From the NCBI GenBank assembly GCA_036771835.1, contig DAIPGN010000002.1, positions 124,001 through 188,000 of the forward strand: DNA of 64,000 nucleotides, written 5' to 3'. Below are positions 37,605 through 45,574 of the stretch, piece after piece. Position 1 is the first letter of the stretch, and every line of letters starts with the position of its first letter. The notes beneath the pieces were generated by a model. The model was not told the origin of the DNA and made no database searches. It saw nothing but the letters and a program-made list of their open reading frames with translations. The DNA is from UBA4877 sp002399285 (GTDB lineage Bacteria; Bacillota; Thermoanaerobacteria; Thermoanaerobacterales; UBA4877). The position numbers were made by a program, and so were the translations under genes.

Positions 37605-37994
37605 ATGGAAACTTTCTCGAAACGGTTACGGGAATTAAGAAAAGAAAATGAAATTAGTCAAGATAAATTAGCAGAGATATTAAACACTACGAAAGCTACA
37701 ATATCAAGATATGAAAATGATCTACGAGAGCCGAAAGCAGAATTTGTACAACAATTAGCTGATTATTTTCATGTTAGTGTAGATTACCTCCTTGGCAAAA
37801 CCGATATCCGCACGCCGGCGGACGAAATATCCGATGCTGTATCAGATGATCCAGAGCTGGCCGAGTTTTGGAACGAGCTCAAAGAGCGAGAGGACCTACA
37901 ACTTTTTTTCAAGCAAACCAAGGACTTGAGCCCAAAGGCAATCAAGCAAGTAATGAGAATAATCAAAGCTATTGAAGATGAAGAAAGTAAATAA
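37605..37994 (+). CDS. XRE repressor of switch 3 (ImmR-like)
   Basis: A 129-residue repressor: N-terminal XRE domain (N-E-I-S-Q-D-K-L-A-E-I-L-N-T-T-K-A-T-I-S), then V-D-Y-L-L-G-K-T-D at about 60 and a C-terminal helical region. This domain order and the peptidase gene that follows match the ImmR-ImmA pair of ICEBs1/phi105, in which the peptidase cleaves the repressor after DNA damage. Confidence 0.9.
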   Translation: METFSKRLRELRKENEISQDKLAEILNTTKATISRYENDLREPKAEFVQQLADYFHVSVDYLLGKTDIRTPADEISDAVSDDPELAEFWNELKEREDLQLFFKQTKDLSPKAIKQVMRIIKAIEDEESK

Positions 37995-38025
37995 CTGCAC
38001 AAAAGAAGACAAGGGGGCAAAATAT

Positions 38026-38364
38026 ATGGCTATAAAAATATTAGATCAGCCTCTTATGAAAGCGCTCTCAAATCAGGAAATACCCTTCTACGAATTGATG
38101 ACCGCATATGACATTCGGGTCTCTATAGCAAATATGGATACAATGGTCTGCGGTTTTACATACGTTAGGCTCGGTGAGTACCATTTAATTTTGAACGGTA
38201 ACATTGGATATCAAGTACAGTGTGAGACCTTCATACACGAACTCAAACATATACTCGAGGACTGCCCCAAAATAAGCTATTATGTTGGGCTGGACATGCA
38301 GTATTCTACTATCGAAAACGAGGCGGATATGGTAGCGGAAGAGGCTGTGAAATATTGCGGGTAG
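38026..38364 (+). CDS. ImmA/IrrE-type metallopeptidase
   Basis: Start placed at the ATG at 38026 (M-A-I-K-I-L-D-Q-P) with AAGGGGG upstream; an earlier in-frame start at 37972 lies within the repressor gene. The 112-residue protein has F-I-H-E-L-K-H-I-L (HExxH) and the later E-N-E-A-D-M-V-A-E-E that supplies the third ligand. It is expected to cut the repressor encoded just upstream and so induce switch 3. It is short for the family. Confidence 0.87.
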   Translation: MAIKILDQPLMKALSNQEIPFYELMTAYDIRVSIANMDTMVCGFTYVRLGEYHLILNGNIGYQVQCETFIHELKHILEDCPKISYYVGLDMQYSTIENEADMVAEEAVKYCG

Positions 38365-38388
38365 ACAAATGAGAGAGGAAGAAATCAA

Positions 38389-39159
38389 ATGCCAGAAGAT
38401 GATAGATTACCTTTAATGCATGTTTATTGTGATGAAAGTTCCCAAACAAAAAACAAATATATGGTAATAGGCGGGATATGGATTCCGGAACCAAATGTTA
38501 AAAAAATTGATGATGAAATATTAGATTTCAGAAATACTTCGGGCATGTCTAATGAATTAAAATGGGGAAAAGTCTCAAAGGGCAAACTTAATGAGTATAA
38601 GCAATTTGTTGATATAGTATTTTCTTATTTAGTTAAAAGACATTTGGTTTACAGATGTATTGTTGTAAACATGTGGGATTATGATATAAATAAATTTTCT
38701 AACGGTGATAGCGAATTGGGATTTTATAAAATTTATTACCAATTGCTATTGCAAAATTATTTAAATGGATATAGGTATATAGTGTATCCTGATGACAGGC
38801 AGAATTCATATAAGCATCGTCTCGAAGCGTTAAAAATAATATTAAATAGAGGAATAAAGAAAAAATATAATGTTGAGGCTAATCCTATTAGAGCTATTGA
38901 AGCAAGAAAATCACATGAAGTAAATTTAATTCAAGCTGTGGACTTATTTACTGGTGCAATAGGATATAAATGGAATAAAATGGATTTTAAGCCAGATGCA
39001 AGTGCTGCTAAAATAGAGTTAGCACAGTACATTGCATATAAAGCAAATCTTTCTACGTTAATGATATGTCACAATAAACAGCAAAGCCCAAATTTTCATA
39101 TATGGTACTTTGATTTAAGCAAATCACATAAAAATAAAAAAAGCAAAATAAATGGATAG
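38389..39159 (+). CDS. DUF3800 protein (RNase H-like fold)
   Basis: A 256-residue AT-rich gene. The opening M-H-V-Y-C-D-E-S-S at about residue 10-18 and later V-Y-P-D-D and Q-A-V-D-L-F-T-G-A-I are the conserved acidic positions of DUF3800 proteins, thought to have an RNase H/RuvC-like nuclease fold. The family is common in mobile elements and near structured RNAs. Its stop lies within a stem of a structured element that is transcribed from the other strand. Base composition differs from the neighbouring ImmA gene, so it is recent cargo. Confidence 0.85.
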   Translation: MPEDDRLPLMHVYCDESSQTKNKYMVIGGIWIPEPNVKKIDDEILDFRNTSGMSNELKWGKVSKGKLNEYKQFVDIVFSYLVKRHLVYRCIVVNMWDYDINKFSNGDSELGFYKIYYQLLLQNYLNGYRYIVYPDDRQNSYKHRLEALKIILNRGIKKKYNVEANPIRAIEARKSHEVNLIQAVDLFTGAIGYKWNKMDFKPDASAAKIELAQYIAYKANLSTLMICHNKQQSPNFHIWYFDLSKSHKNKKSKING

Positions 39160-39255
39160 CGCCTTGAGTCCTATCCTTTTCGGATGTGCCGCACGACTTG
39201 GTGCGGGTTTCGGATATCAATGGCGCTATCCCATGTAGTATTCGTATTCTTTTGT
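39125..39255 (-). ncRNA. Structured RNA next to the DUF3800 gene
   Basis: A predicted minus-strand RNA of about 110-130 nt. A 10-bp perfect closing stem pairs GGATAGCGCC-type arms (39222-39231 with 39154-39163). Inside are two hairpins, CCGCAC/GTGCGG (39189-39194 with 39201-39206) and ATCC/GGAT (39173-39176 with 39182-39185), forming a three-way junction. The RNA then enters a T-rich tract at 39153-39127. A consensus promoter lies upstream. I recall from comparative genomics that several RNA motif classes occur beside DUF3800 genes; which one this is cannot be said without a covariance search. Confidence 0.7.
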
Positions 39256-39261
39256 ATCTTC

Positions 39262-39289
39262 ATTATAACATACTGTGTGGCAGTGTCAA
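39262..39289 (-). promoter_or_regulatory. Consensus promoter of the DUF3800-linked RNA
   Basis: Minus-strand TTGACA (39289-39284) and TATAAT (39267-39262), both perfect consensus, with 16-bp spacing. It points at the structured element and the DUF3800 3' end. Confidence 0.85.
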
Positions 39290-39318
39290 CAAAAATTTAA
39301 TATTATTAAGTGGTGACA

Positions 39319-39411
39319 TTTTTTAGCCTATCTATGAGGAATTGAAACATAAAACAGTCTCTATTTTTATCTTTGTTTAATGATTTTAGCCTACCTCTAA
39401 GGAATTGAAAC
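39319..39411 (+). CRISPR. Two-repeat CRISPR-like mini-array
   Basis: Two 30-base repeats at 39319-39348 and 39382-39411 share TTTTAGCCTA and GGAATTGAAAC and differ at a few positions, with a 33-base AT-rich spacer between (39349-39381). They resemble the common Clostridia type I-B repeat that ends G-A-G-G-A-A-T-T-G-A-A-A-C, here from memory. No cas genes or longer array are in the window. An orphan copy is at 35237. Either a phage-borne mini-array or an RNA-based anti-CRISPR locus. Confidence 0.78.
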
Positions 39412-39442
39412 AAACAAACGCCGCATAAAGGAGGTGGATGTT

Positions 39443-39889
39443 ATGTTAGAACAAGCAGATGCAAATAGGTTAATTGATATGGATAAAATATTGCTTGAAT
39501 GTAATACTATTAAGATGCCGGGACCAGATAATGAGCTAAATATAAATGCTATTTCAAGTGATAAAACTGAGAGCTTTTTATTTGACATAAGACGTGGTAA
39601 AATTGATATAAGAAAATATAAAATGCAAAATAGATACAGTAATAATGAAATATTATTAAGACTTGAGATTGTGTCAATTAAGCAATTTCATATAAACCCT
39701 GACGGCACCAAGATATATGGACCTCATATACATCGATATAAAGAAGGCGCCGGTGATGGTTGGGCTACCCCATATAATAAGCAGTTTAATGATTTTGCTG
39801 ATTACATAATTGATTTTTTTAAAATGTGCAACGTAGTAAATTTACCAAATGTGCAAAGAGGGTTTGATAACGATGTTTTTACCGGATAA
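39443..39889 (+). CDS. DUF6978-like protein
   Basis: Start at the ATG at 39443 (M-L-E-Q-A-D-A-N-R-L-I-D) with GGAGGTGG upstream. The 148-residue protein has R-R-G-K-I-D-I-R-K-Y-K and G-P-H-I-H-R-Y-K-E-G-A-G-D-G-W-A, typical of DUF6978. It overlaps the DUF1829 gene by about 20 bp. These families are repeatedly paired in mobile elements, suggesting a two-gene defence or toxin-antitoxin system. AT-rich. Confidence 0.7.
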   Translation: MLEQADANRLIDMDKILLECNTIKMPGPDNELNINAISSDKTESFLFDIRRGKIDIRKYKMQNRYSNNEILLRLEIVSIKQFHINPDGTKIYGPHIHRYKEGAGDGWATPYNKQFNDFADYIIDFFKMCNVVNLPNVQRGFDNDVFTG

Positions 39890-40634
39890 AATGATCAATG
39901 ATTATGTAAACTGGTTAAAAGAGAATATTGCTTATGAGCGCATAGGAGATTATGTAGAGATAGTGACTCCATTTGTAGACAGGCATAATGACTCTATACA
40001 AGTTTATATCAAAAAAATAAGTGATGATGATTATTTATTGACTGACGGTGGAGAGATTATATCAGATCTTATATTAAGTGGCATTGAAATTACACCACAT
40101 CGTCAAAAAATGATTAATGATATATTAATGAGATTTGGTGTACAGAGTAATAATCGTGAGATTACCATTAATGCATGTGAGAATGACTTCCCAGCTAAAA
40201 AGCATTTTTTGATACAAGCATTATTGACGATCGACGACCTGTTCATGACTTCAAGACCAAATGTAATAAGTCTATTTACGGAAGATGTCGAGAATTATTT
40301 AAAAGAGAAACAAATACAGTATGTATCCTATATTTCTCTTGTTGGCAAAAGTGGATTTACCCATAATTTTGATTTTGCTATTGGTGCATCTAAGAAAAAG
40401 AGCGAGCGGTTCATTAAAGCAATAAACAAACCAAATAAAGATAATACCACTTCTACAATATTTAGCTGGAATGACGTTACAGCAACAAGAAAGCCTGATT
40501 CTAAATTGCTTGTTATGTTAAATGATTCGGATGACAAAATTAACGATGAGTTAATTAATGCATATATGCATTATGATATTTTACCTATTCCATGGTCCCA
40601 TAAAGATAATTATACCAATGAACTAACTGCTTAA
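39876..40634 (+). CDS. DUF1828/DUF1829 protein
   Basis: Preferred start at the ATG at 39876 (M-F-L-P-D-K-M-I-N-D-Y), with GAGGG upstream; an in-frame start at 39849 is possible. The ~252 residues have an N-terminal DUF1828 (V-T-P-F-V-D-R-H-N-D-S-I-Q and L-T-D-G-G-E) and a C-terminal DUF1829 domain (N-F-D-F-A-I-G). Function unknown; paired with the DUF6978 gene. Followed by a terminator. Confidence 0.78.
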   Translation, partial: FLPDKMINDYVNWLKENIAYERIGDYVEIVTPFVDRHNDSIQVYIKKISDDDYLLTDGGEIISDLILSGIEITPHRQKMINDILMRFGVQSNNREITINACENDFPAKKHFLIQALLTIDDLFMTSRPNVISLFTEDVENYLKEKQIQYVSYISLVGKSGFTHNFDFAIGASKKKSERFIKAINKPNKDNTTSTIFSWNDVTATRKPDSKLLVMLNDSDDKINDELINAYMHYDILPIPWSHKDNYTNELTA

Positions 40635-40670
40635 TGTAGAGATAAATCTCAAATATTAATTTTAATCAGT

Positions 40671-40695
40671 AGAGAGATAATATCTCTCTTTTAAT
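40671..40695 (+). terminator. Terminator after the DUF1829 gene
   Basis: AGAGAGATA (40671-40679) pairs with TATCTCTCT (40681-40689) followed by TTTTAATTT. It separates the cargo from the integrase gene. Confidence 0.75.
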
Positions 40696-40725
40696 TTATG
40701 TAATAATACAAATCGGGGTGATACT

Positions 40726-42306
40726 ATGGCATATTGTCTTTATCTTAGGAAATCGCGCGCTGACCTTGAGGCGGAGGCGAGGGGCGAGGGTGAAACCTTA
40801 GCCAGGCATGAGCACATCCTTTTGGAGCTCGCCGGCAAAATGAAGTTAAATGTAACCAAAAGTTATAAAGAGATTGTTTCCGGTGAAACTATTTCCGCAC
40901 GCCCCGTGATGCAGCAGCTTCTCACTGACGTTGAGCAGGGTATATGGGAAGGTGTCCTCGTCGTGGAAGTAGAACGGCTGGCCCGTGGAGATACAATCGA
41001 TCAAGGCATAGTCGCCCAAACCTTCAAATATTCCGACACGAAGATCATCACCCCGATGAAGATATATGACCCAAATAACGAGTATGATGAGGAATACTTT
41101 GAGTTCGGGCTTTTTATGAGCCGGCGTGAGTACAAAACCATCAACCGACGTCTTCAAAGTGGCCGTGTGCAATCAGCTAAAGAGGGCAAGTATGTCGGAA
41201 ACAAGCCTCCATACGGGTATACCCGAAAAAAAATTGAGCATGACAAGGGCTACACTTTGAAGCCGAACCCCGAACAGGCTGATGTTGTTAGGATGATTTT
41301 TGAACTCTATACCCGGGGCGAGCTGCAACCGGATGGAAGTTATAGGAGACTTGGCGTTTCACTTATCGTCCGGCGGCTAAATGACCTTCATATCCCCCCT
41401 ATGAAGGGCGATGTATGGGTACCGGCCACGATTCAGACCATACTCCGGAATCCGGTATATATTGGAAAGATACGGTGGAATTTCCGGCCTACAGTGAAAA
41501 CAATCATCGATGGGAAGGTACAACTGAAGCGCCCGAGAGCGAATCCGGAAGACTGGATTCTTTCCGACGGACTTCATGAACCCCTCATAGATATGGAAAC
41601 TTGGAATATGGCCCAGGATTATCTCGCTACAAATCCACCACACCCGGCAAACAAGAAGATCAAAAATCCTTTGTCGGGATTGATCGTGTGCGGTATGTGC
41701 GGTAGAAAGATGGTGCGCCGGCCATATACTGGAAGGGACTATCCTGACACCCTGATGTGTCCGAATGCAGCATGTCCAAACGTGAGCTCTCAACTATGTA
41801 TTGTTGAGGATCATCTGCTTGATGCGCTTGGGAAATGGCTTAAAGAATATAAGCTGACTTGGGATATAAGCAACAATGATATTACCGATAATATACAAAT
41901 CGATGTAAAAAAGAAAGCTGTTACGAAGCTGAATGATGAGCTGAAAACTTTAGAAAAACAGATGGAAAATATACATAATCTGCTTGAACAGGGCGTCTAC
42001 TCTACCGATACATTTTTTGAGAGATCTAAAGCGATAACCGAGAGGATTGAAGAAGCTAAAAGAAATAAGGAAACTCTCGATAAGGAATTAAAAATAGAAG
42101 AGACTCGCGAAGAGAGCAAAAAAACAATAATACCAAAAGTTGAAAAGGTACTTGAACTATATAAATTAACCGATGACCCAGAATTAAAAAATAATCTTCT
42201 TAAGGAAGTGCTTGAAAAGGTCATATATACAAAAACTGTTAATGGACGCTGGCATGATAAACCGGATGACTTTGAACTTGTCTTGTATCCGAAATTGCCA
42301 AAATAA
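40726..42306 (+). CDS. Large serine integrase
   Basis: A 526-residue large serine recombinase. The catalytic serine is in Y-L-R-K-S-R-A-D near residue 9, R-L-A-R-G-D lies near 85, and the E-helix leads to the recombinase domain (P-P-Y-G-Y) and a zinc ribbon with C-G-M-C-G and C-P-N-A-A-C-P. The C-terminal coiled coil (about 400-480) governs excision. It inserts and, with a directionality factor, excises the prophage at the cotJC core 32 bp downstream of its stop. No directionality factor gene was recognised. Confidence 0.95.
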   Translation: MAYCLYLRKSRADLEAEARGEGETLARHEHILLELAGKMKLNVTKSYKEIVSGETISARPVMQQLLTDVEQGIWEGVLVVEVERLARGDTIDQGIVAQTFKYSDTKIITPMKIYDPNNEYDEEYFEFGLFMSRREYKTINRRLQSGRVQSAKEGKYVGNKPPYGYTRKKIEHDKGYTLKPNPEQADVVRMIFELYTRGELQPDGSYRRLGVSLIVRRLNDLHIPPMKGDVWVPATIQTILRNPVYIGKIRWNFRPTVKTIIDGKVQLKRPRANPEDWILSDGLHEPLIDMETWNMAQDYLATNPPHPANKKIKNPLSGLIVCGMCGRKMVRRPYTGRDYPDTLMCPNAACPNVSSQLCIVEDHLLDALGKWLKEYKLTWDISNNDITDNIQIDVKKKAVTKLNDELKTLEKQMENIHNLLEQGVYSTDTFFERSKAITERIEEAKRNKETLDKELKIEETREESKKTIIPKVEKVLELYKLTDDPELKNNLLKEVLEKVIYTKTVNGRWHDKPDDFELVLYPKLPK

Positions 42307-42312
42307 TTATAC

Positions 42313-42531
42313 TCACTGATAACCTATTGGTACTGATTCTTCCGTGCCGATGTCCGTAAGCAGCGCTTTGCTGTAATTGGAAGGCATGGTAAACCTCTGT
42401 GTGAGATACCGCAGCGATGCGGAAAGTTCTCCATCCGGGCCGCCGTACTGCGTTATTATTTCCCTGGCCAGTCTCGGATTGGTCCTCTCTACGTCGGCAG
42501 GATATTCCAGCTTCTTTTCATAAACCCACAT
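42313..42531 (-). pseudogene. cotJC: cotJC 5' half, cut by the prophage
   Basis: Sixty-five residues, M-W-V-Y-E-K-K-L-E-Y-P to L-L-T-D-I-G-T-E-E, match the start of CotJC, a manganese-catalase-like spore coat protein. After residue 65 the frame runs into phage sequence (S-V-P-I-G-Y-Q) and stops. The missing part resumes at positions 20-1. The join falls in the E-E-L-A-H metal-ligand motif. In the uninterrupted gene CotJC is made in the mother cell with CotJA and CotJB. Confidence 0.93.
42338..42348. other. Prophage right attachment site (11-bp core)
   Basis: TCTTCCGTGCC, identical to 10-20. It is 32 bp from the integrase stop codon. Joining the outer flanks across the core restores the reading frame D-I-G-T-E-E-L-A-H. 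Confidence 0.9.
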
Positions 42532-42543
42532 TTTCCGTCCCTC

Positions 42544-42798
42544 CTAATAAACCATTTCCCAGGGCCAGGGGTCATTTATCCATTGCCATGGATAGCAGCT
42601 CTGGGAAGTATTAGACCTCAGCGGCCCATACATGTTTTCATAAGTCGTTATGAGATTTTGCTGTCTTGCCACATAGCTGTTATATGCCGACAGGGCGTTG
42701 ACATCACATGGATTCATATCGAGATACAGCTGCATCTCAACAACGGCAAACCCCACCAGCTGTATCGACTTTATCAGGTTTACTTTATCTTCGTACAT
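42544..42798 (-). CDS. cotJB: Spore coat protein CotJB
   Basis: An 84-residue protein: L-I-K-S-I-Q-L-V-G-F-A-V-V-E-M-Q-L-Y-L-D followed by N-P-C-D-V-N-A-L-S-A-Y and the aromatic-rich C-terminus W-Q-W-I-N-D-P-W-P-W-E, as in CotJB. It overlaps the 3' end of cotJA by 19 bp and precedes cotJC. Part of the spore coat inner layer. Confidence 0.95.
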   Translation of the reverse strand: MYEDKVNLIKSIQLVGFAVVEMQLYLDMNPCDVNALSAYNSYVARQQNLITTYENMYGPLRSNTSQSCYPWQWINDPWPWEMVY

Positions 42799-42974
42799 GC
42801 CGAACCCTCCTTTTTCCTATAAGGCCTAAGCAGCTCGGGGAACAGCGTGCCCGTACTTAATGCCTGATCCAGATTAAACGTTCCGCAGAATGTCTGCGGC
42901 ACCACATAGGCTCTCGCGAGTTCCAGCCTGCCCCATATGGAGCAATAGGGATAACATTGATTAGAATTCGCCAT
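42780..42974 (-). CDS. cotJA: Spore coat associated protein CotJA
   Basis: A 64-residue protein with L-A-R-A-Y-V-V-P-Q-T-F-C and G-T-L-F-P-E-L-L-R-P-Y, the CotJA signature. First gene of the cotJABC operon, which is normally read by a mother-cell sigma factor. GAGGTG precedes the ATG. Confidence 0.95.
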   Translation of the reverse strand: MANSNQCYPYCSIWGRLELARAYVVPQTFCGTFNLDQALSTGTLFPELLRPYRKKEGSACTKIK

Positions 42975-43144
42975 TAAATATCACCTCGTATTATACTTCT
43001 AATACATACTATTCATAGATACTCTTTGAGTTACAAATTAGTTGCGTGCAAAATAAAACCCGGTATTTACCTTTCGTATATACCTGTATTTGTGATATAA
43101 TATGAAATAAAGCGAATTTTGCGGGTTTCTGGAGGGACTTAGGC

Positions 43145-43672
43145 TTGAAAAGGTTTGTCGAAAAGATCGCATGGTGGGACATATTCATTTTTCGTACTTT
43201 GAATAACAGAATAAAGTCCGATATCTCGGATAGGATAATCCCATATTTTACCGAATTGGGCAGCTGGTGGTTTACCTCCTCCGCATGCCTGCTCTTTATA
43301 ATGTTGGGAAGGGGAAAGGCCAGGATGACGGGCCTCGAGGCCGCCACATCACTTGTCTCCGGAAGTCTCCTCGTGCTCATTATGAAAAGAGTCATAGGCA
43401 GAGAGCGGCCCTATCTGTCCATCTTGGATGTGAATACCCTGAGAAAGCTTTGGAAGGATCATTCCTTCCCCTCGGGACATACCGCTGCAGCCTTTGAGAT
43501 GGCGGTATCCCTGTCTTTCGGATATCCCAGCCTGTATCTCGTGTTTCTCGGCCTGGCCGCTATGGTGGGCATATCAAGGATATATGTGGGGATGCATTAC
43601 CCGACGGATGTACTGATAGGAGCTGCTCTCGGGAGCAGTCTGTCGATCGTGACCCACTTTATGTTCATATAG
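43145..43672 (+). CDS. PAP2-family phosphatase
   Basis: A 175-residue membrane phosphatase with all three PAP2 motifs: K-R-V-I-G-R-E-R-P, P-S-G-H-T and S-R-I-Y-V-G-M-H-Y-P-T-D, and 4-5 membrane segments. Proteins of this size hydrolyse undecaprenyl pyrophosphate or other lipid phosphates. It stands alone, divergent from cotJ. Confidence 0.93.
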   Translation: MKRFVEKIAWWDIFIFRTLNNRIKSDISDRIIPYFTELGSWWFTSSACLLFIMLGRGKARMTGLEAATSLVSGSLLVLIMKRVIGRERPYLSILDVNTLRKLWKDHSFPSGHTAAAFEMAVSLSFGYPSLYLVFLGLAAMVGISRIYVGMHYPTDVLIGAALGSSLSIVTHFMFI

Positions 43673-43772
43673 ATAGATATAGCCCCTGCAAAGGGGCTTT
43701 TCAGACCGATGCCAATCTCGTGCAACCTTATTTCCTCTGTAGGAGCACATATTTGTAAAAACACACTTCGTT

Positions 43773-44852
43773 CTAATCCTTGAATTTGGGGATCAAACCC
43801 GCCCTCTGCAGCGTCTTTATGGTGATCAGTATGATAGGGCCTACTATTATTCCTATAAAACCCATCACCTGGCTTCCCACATACATGGACATGAGCGTAG
43901 CCAGCGGGTGCAGCCCTATGCTGCGTCCGACGACCCTGGGCTCCAGCATCTGCCGCACGATCGAAACAACCGCATAGAGTATGAGCATATATACGGCCAG
44001 ACGATAATTCCTGTAAAACGCCATCAGTATTATAGCCCAGGGAACAAGAACGGTGCCCGATCCCAGTATGGGCAGTATATCCACTATGGCTACGGCCAGG
44101 CCGATTAGGAATGGATAGTCATAACCCATAAACATAAATCCAAAGGATATCTCCAGGAAGGTCACCATCATTATAATGAGTTCCGCGCTTAAAAATCCGA
44201 GCACAGTATTGAAGAGGTCCGTCTTGAAATGCTTCGTACTCTCTATCGCCTTTGGCGACATCTGCCTTTTGATAAAACCCAGTATCACGTCCTTATCCTT
44301 ACTGAAAAAGAAAGCGGACACTATACATACCACCATGCCCCAAATCAATGACGGAAGGGAATTGGCTATATTCATGACTGCTTTGACGATAAGCTCCAGA
44401 GCACTCGAAAAATAAGACATGATCTGATCGATGACATTCTGCACGGCACTCGCCTGTATAGGAGGCAATGCCTTCATATCCCTCTGTATCTGGTTTATCC
44501 ATCCCATTATGGTATCGTATACGCTGCCGCTGTACTGCCCTACGCTCTTAGAGAATACTATGAGCTCCCTTACGGCCTGATACCCTCCGTAACCTATTAC
44601 CGCACCCAATATTATAAGCACGCCGAACAGCACTATAAAGGAAGAAAAAGACCGGGGTATATGCAGCCATTTCTGCACTTTTTTCACCAACGGCTCAATG
44701 AATATGGCGATGAGCGCTGCAATGATAAAAGGTAAGAAATAGATCAGGACCTTTGTTAATCCTAGATACATAAGTATGATGCCAAACAATATTATACCCA
44801 ATATATAATATGTACGCCTGAGTTTCTCCGTATCCAACAAAAGCACCTCCAA
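43773..44852 (-). CDS. ytvI: YtvI-type sporulation membrane protein (AI-2E family)
   Basis: A 359-residue protein of the AI-2E/YtvI permease family with about seven membrane segments: two N-terminal hairpins, a long soluble helical part (about 95-150) and a C-terminal bundle with V-D-I-L-P-I-L-G-S-G-T and a late L-E-P-R-V-V-G. YtvI members are conserved in spore formers and expressed in sporulation. No operon partner. Confidence 0.85.
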   Translation of the reverse strand: MEVLLLDTEKLRRTYYILGIILFGIILMYLGLTKVLIYFLPFIIAALIAIFIEPLVKKVQKWLHIPRSFSSFIVLFGVLIILGAVIGYGGYQAVRELIVFSKSVGQYSGSVYDTIMGWINQIQRDMKALPPIQASAVQNVIDQIMSYFSSALELIVKAVMNIANSLPSLIWGMVVCIVSAFFFSKDKDVILGFIKRQMSPKAIESTKHFKTDLFNTVLGFLSAELIIMMVTFLEISFGFMFMGYDYPFLIGLAVAIVDILPILGSGTVLVPWAIILMAFYRNYRLAVYMLILYAVVSIVRQMLEPRVVGRSIGLHPLATLMSMYVGSQVMGFIGIIVGPIILITIKTLQRAGLIPKFKD

Positions 44853-45568
44853 CTCACTGATTTCATTATAGCATTAAAAATCATACGGTGTAAATTACCG
44901 GCCGGCCGATATATCAAATGAAAACCTTTACACAAAAAATTCTTTGCTGTTCCGTATCCACATAAAAATACCTCCCGCCTTCCGTTCATTGGAATACGCA
45001 GGAGGTATTGCCAAACATGCGGGCGTTCTCTGCTATAGGATATAGTTCCTTTTTGTTGACTTTAACAGTAAAGAATTTTAACGCTTACAGACAATGAAGG
45101 GCTAGACCTCCCTTGGCAGCAATGGATTTCAGATCTTTATGCCAGGTTTAAAAATCGCACGACGTTATTGCATTTTATACATATATTTCCGAGACATACA
45201 TTTATTTTTTGTTCTGATTTGGTATAATATAAATATCAAGAAGGCAACCGTACTGCAATAAGGATATGCGGAACTCAAAAAATGATCATGAAGTTTATAT
45301 CCAAATTGATAAGGTCATACAAAGGGATTACTTTTACTGTCCCGGACGATCCTAAGCGTTGAATTTAAAAAAGGGCGATACGTTATTATCAATTTAGCAA
45401 TGTGGTTTAGAAGGCATCGCTTAATTAAATATCCAAAAGTGATGAAGCTCACTTGAATTGCCAAAAAGCTGATAGCTTCTACCTTTGCGGTAGGGTTGTC
45501 AGCTTTATTTTTGTGGTGCGGGCAGTTAGGAACGGAAGCCGGCAAACAAAATAAATACCAGGAGGGAA
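44853..45568. other. Intergenic region before the H+-ATPase gene
   Basis: About 715 bp without a convincing gene. It holds a TGG-TATAAT extended -10 promoter near 45220-45226 on the plus strand, a 20-codon frame (from about 45289) of no recognisable kind, and a hairpin near 45466-45512 (AAAGCTGA with TCAGCTTT and T-rich tail) that could end a leader transcript. No known riboswitch is recognised. Confidence 0.5.
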
Positions 45569-45574
45569 ATGTCA

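Noticed and set aside
39319..39411. A full, adaptive CRISPR-Cas system
   Set aside because: Only two diverged repeats and one spacer are present, with no leader, cas genes or further repeats nearby.
42300..42360. tRNA gene as integration target
   Set aside because: No tRNA-like sequence at either junction; the flanks are cotJC codons.
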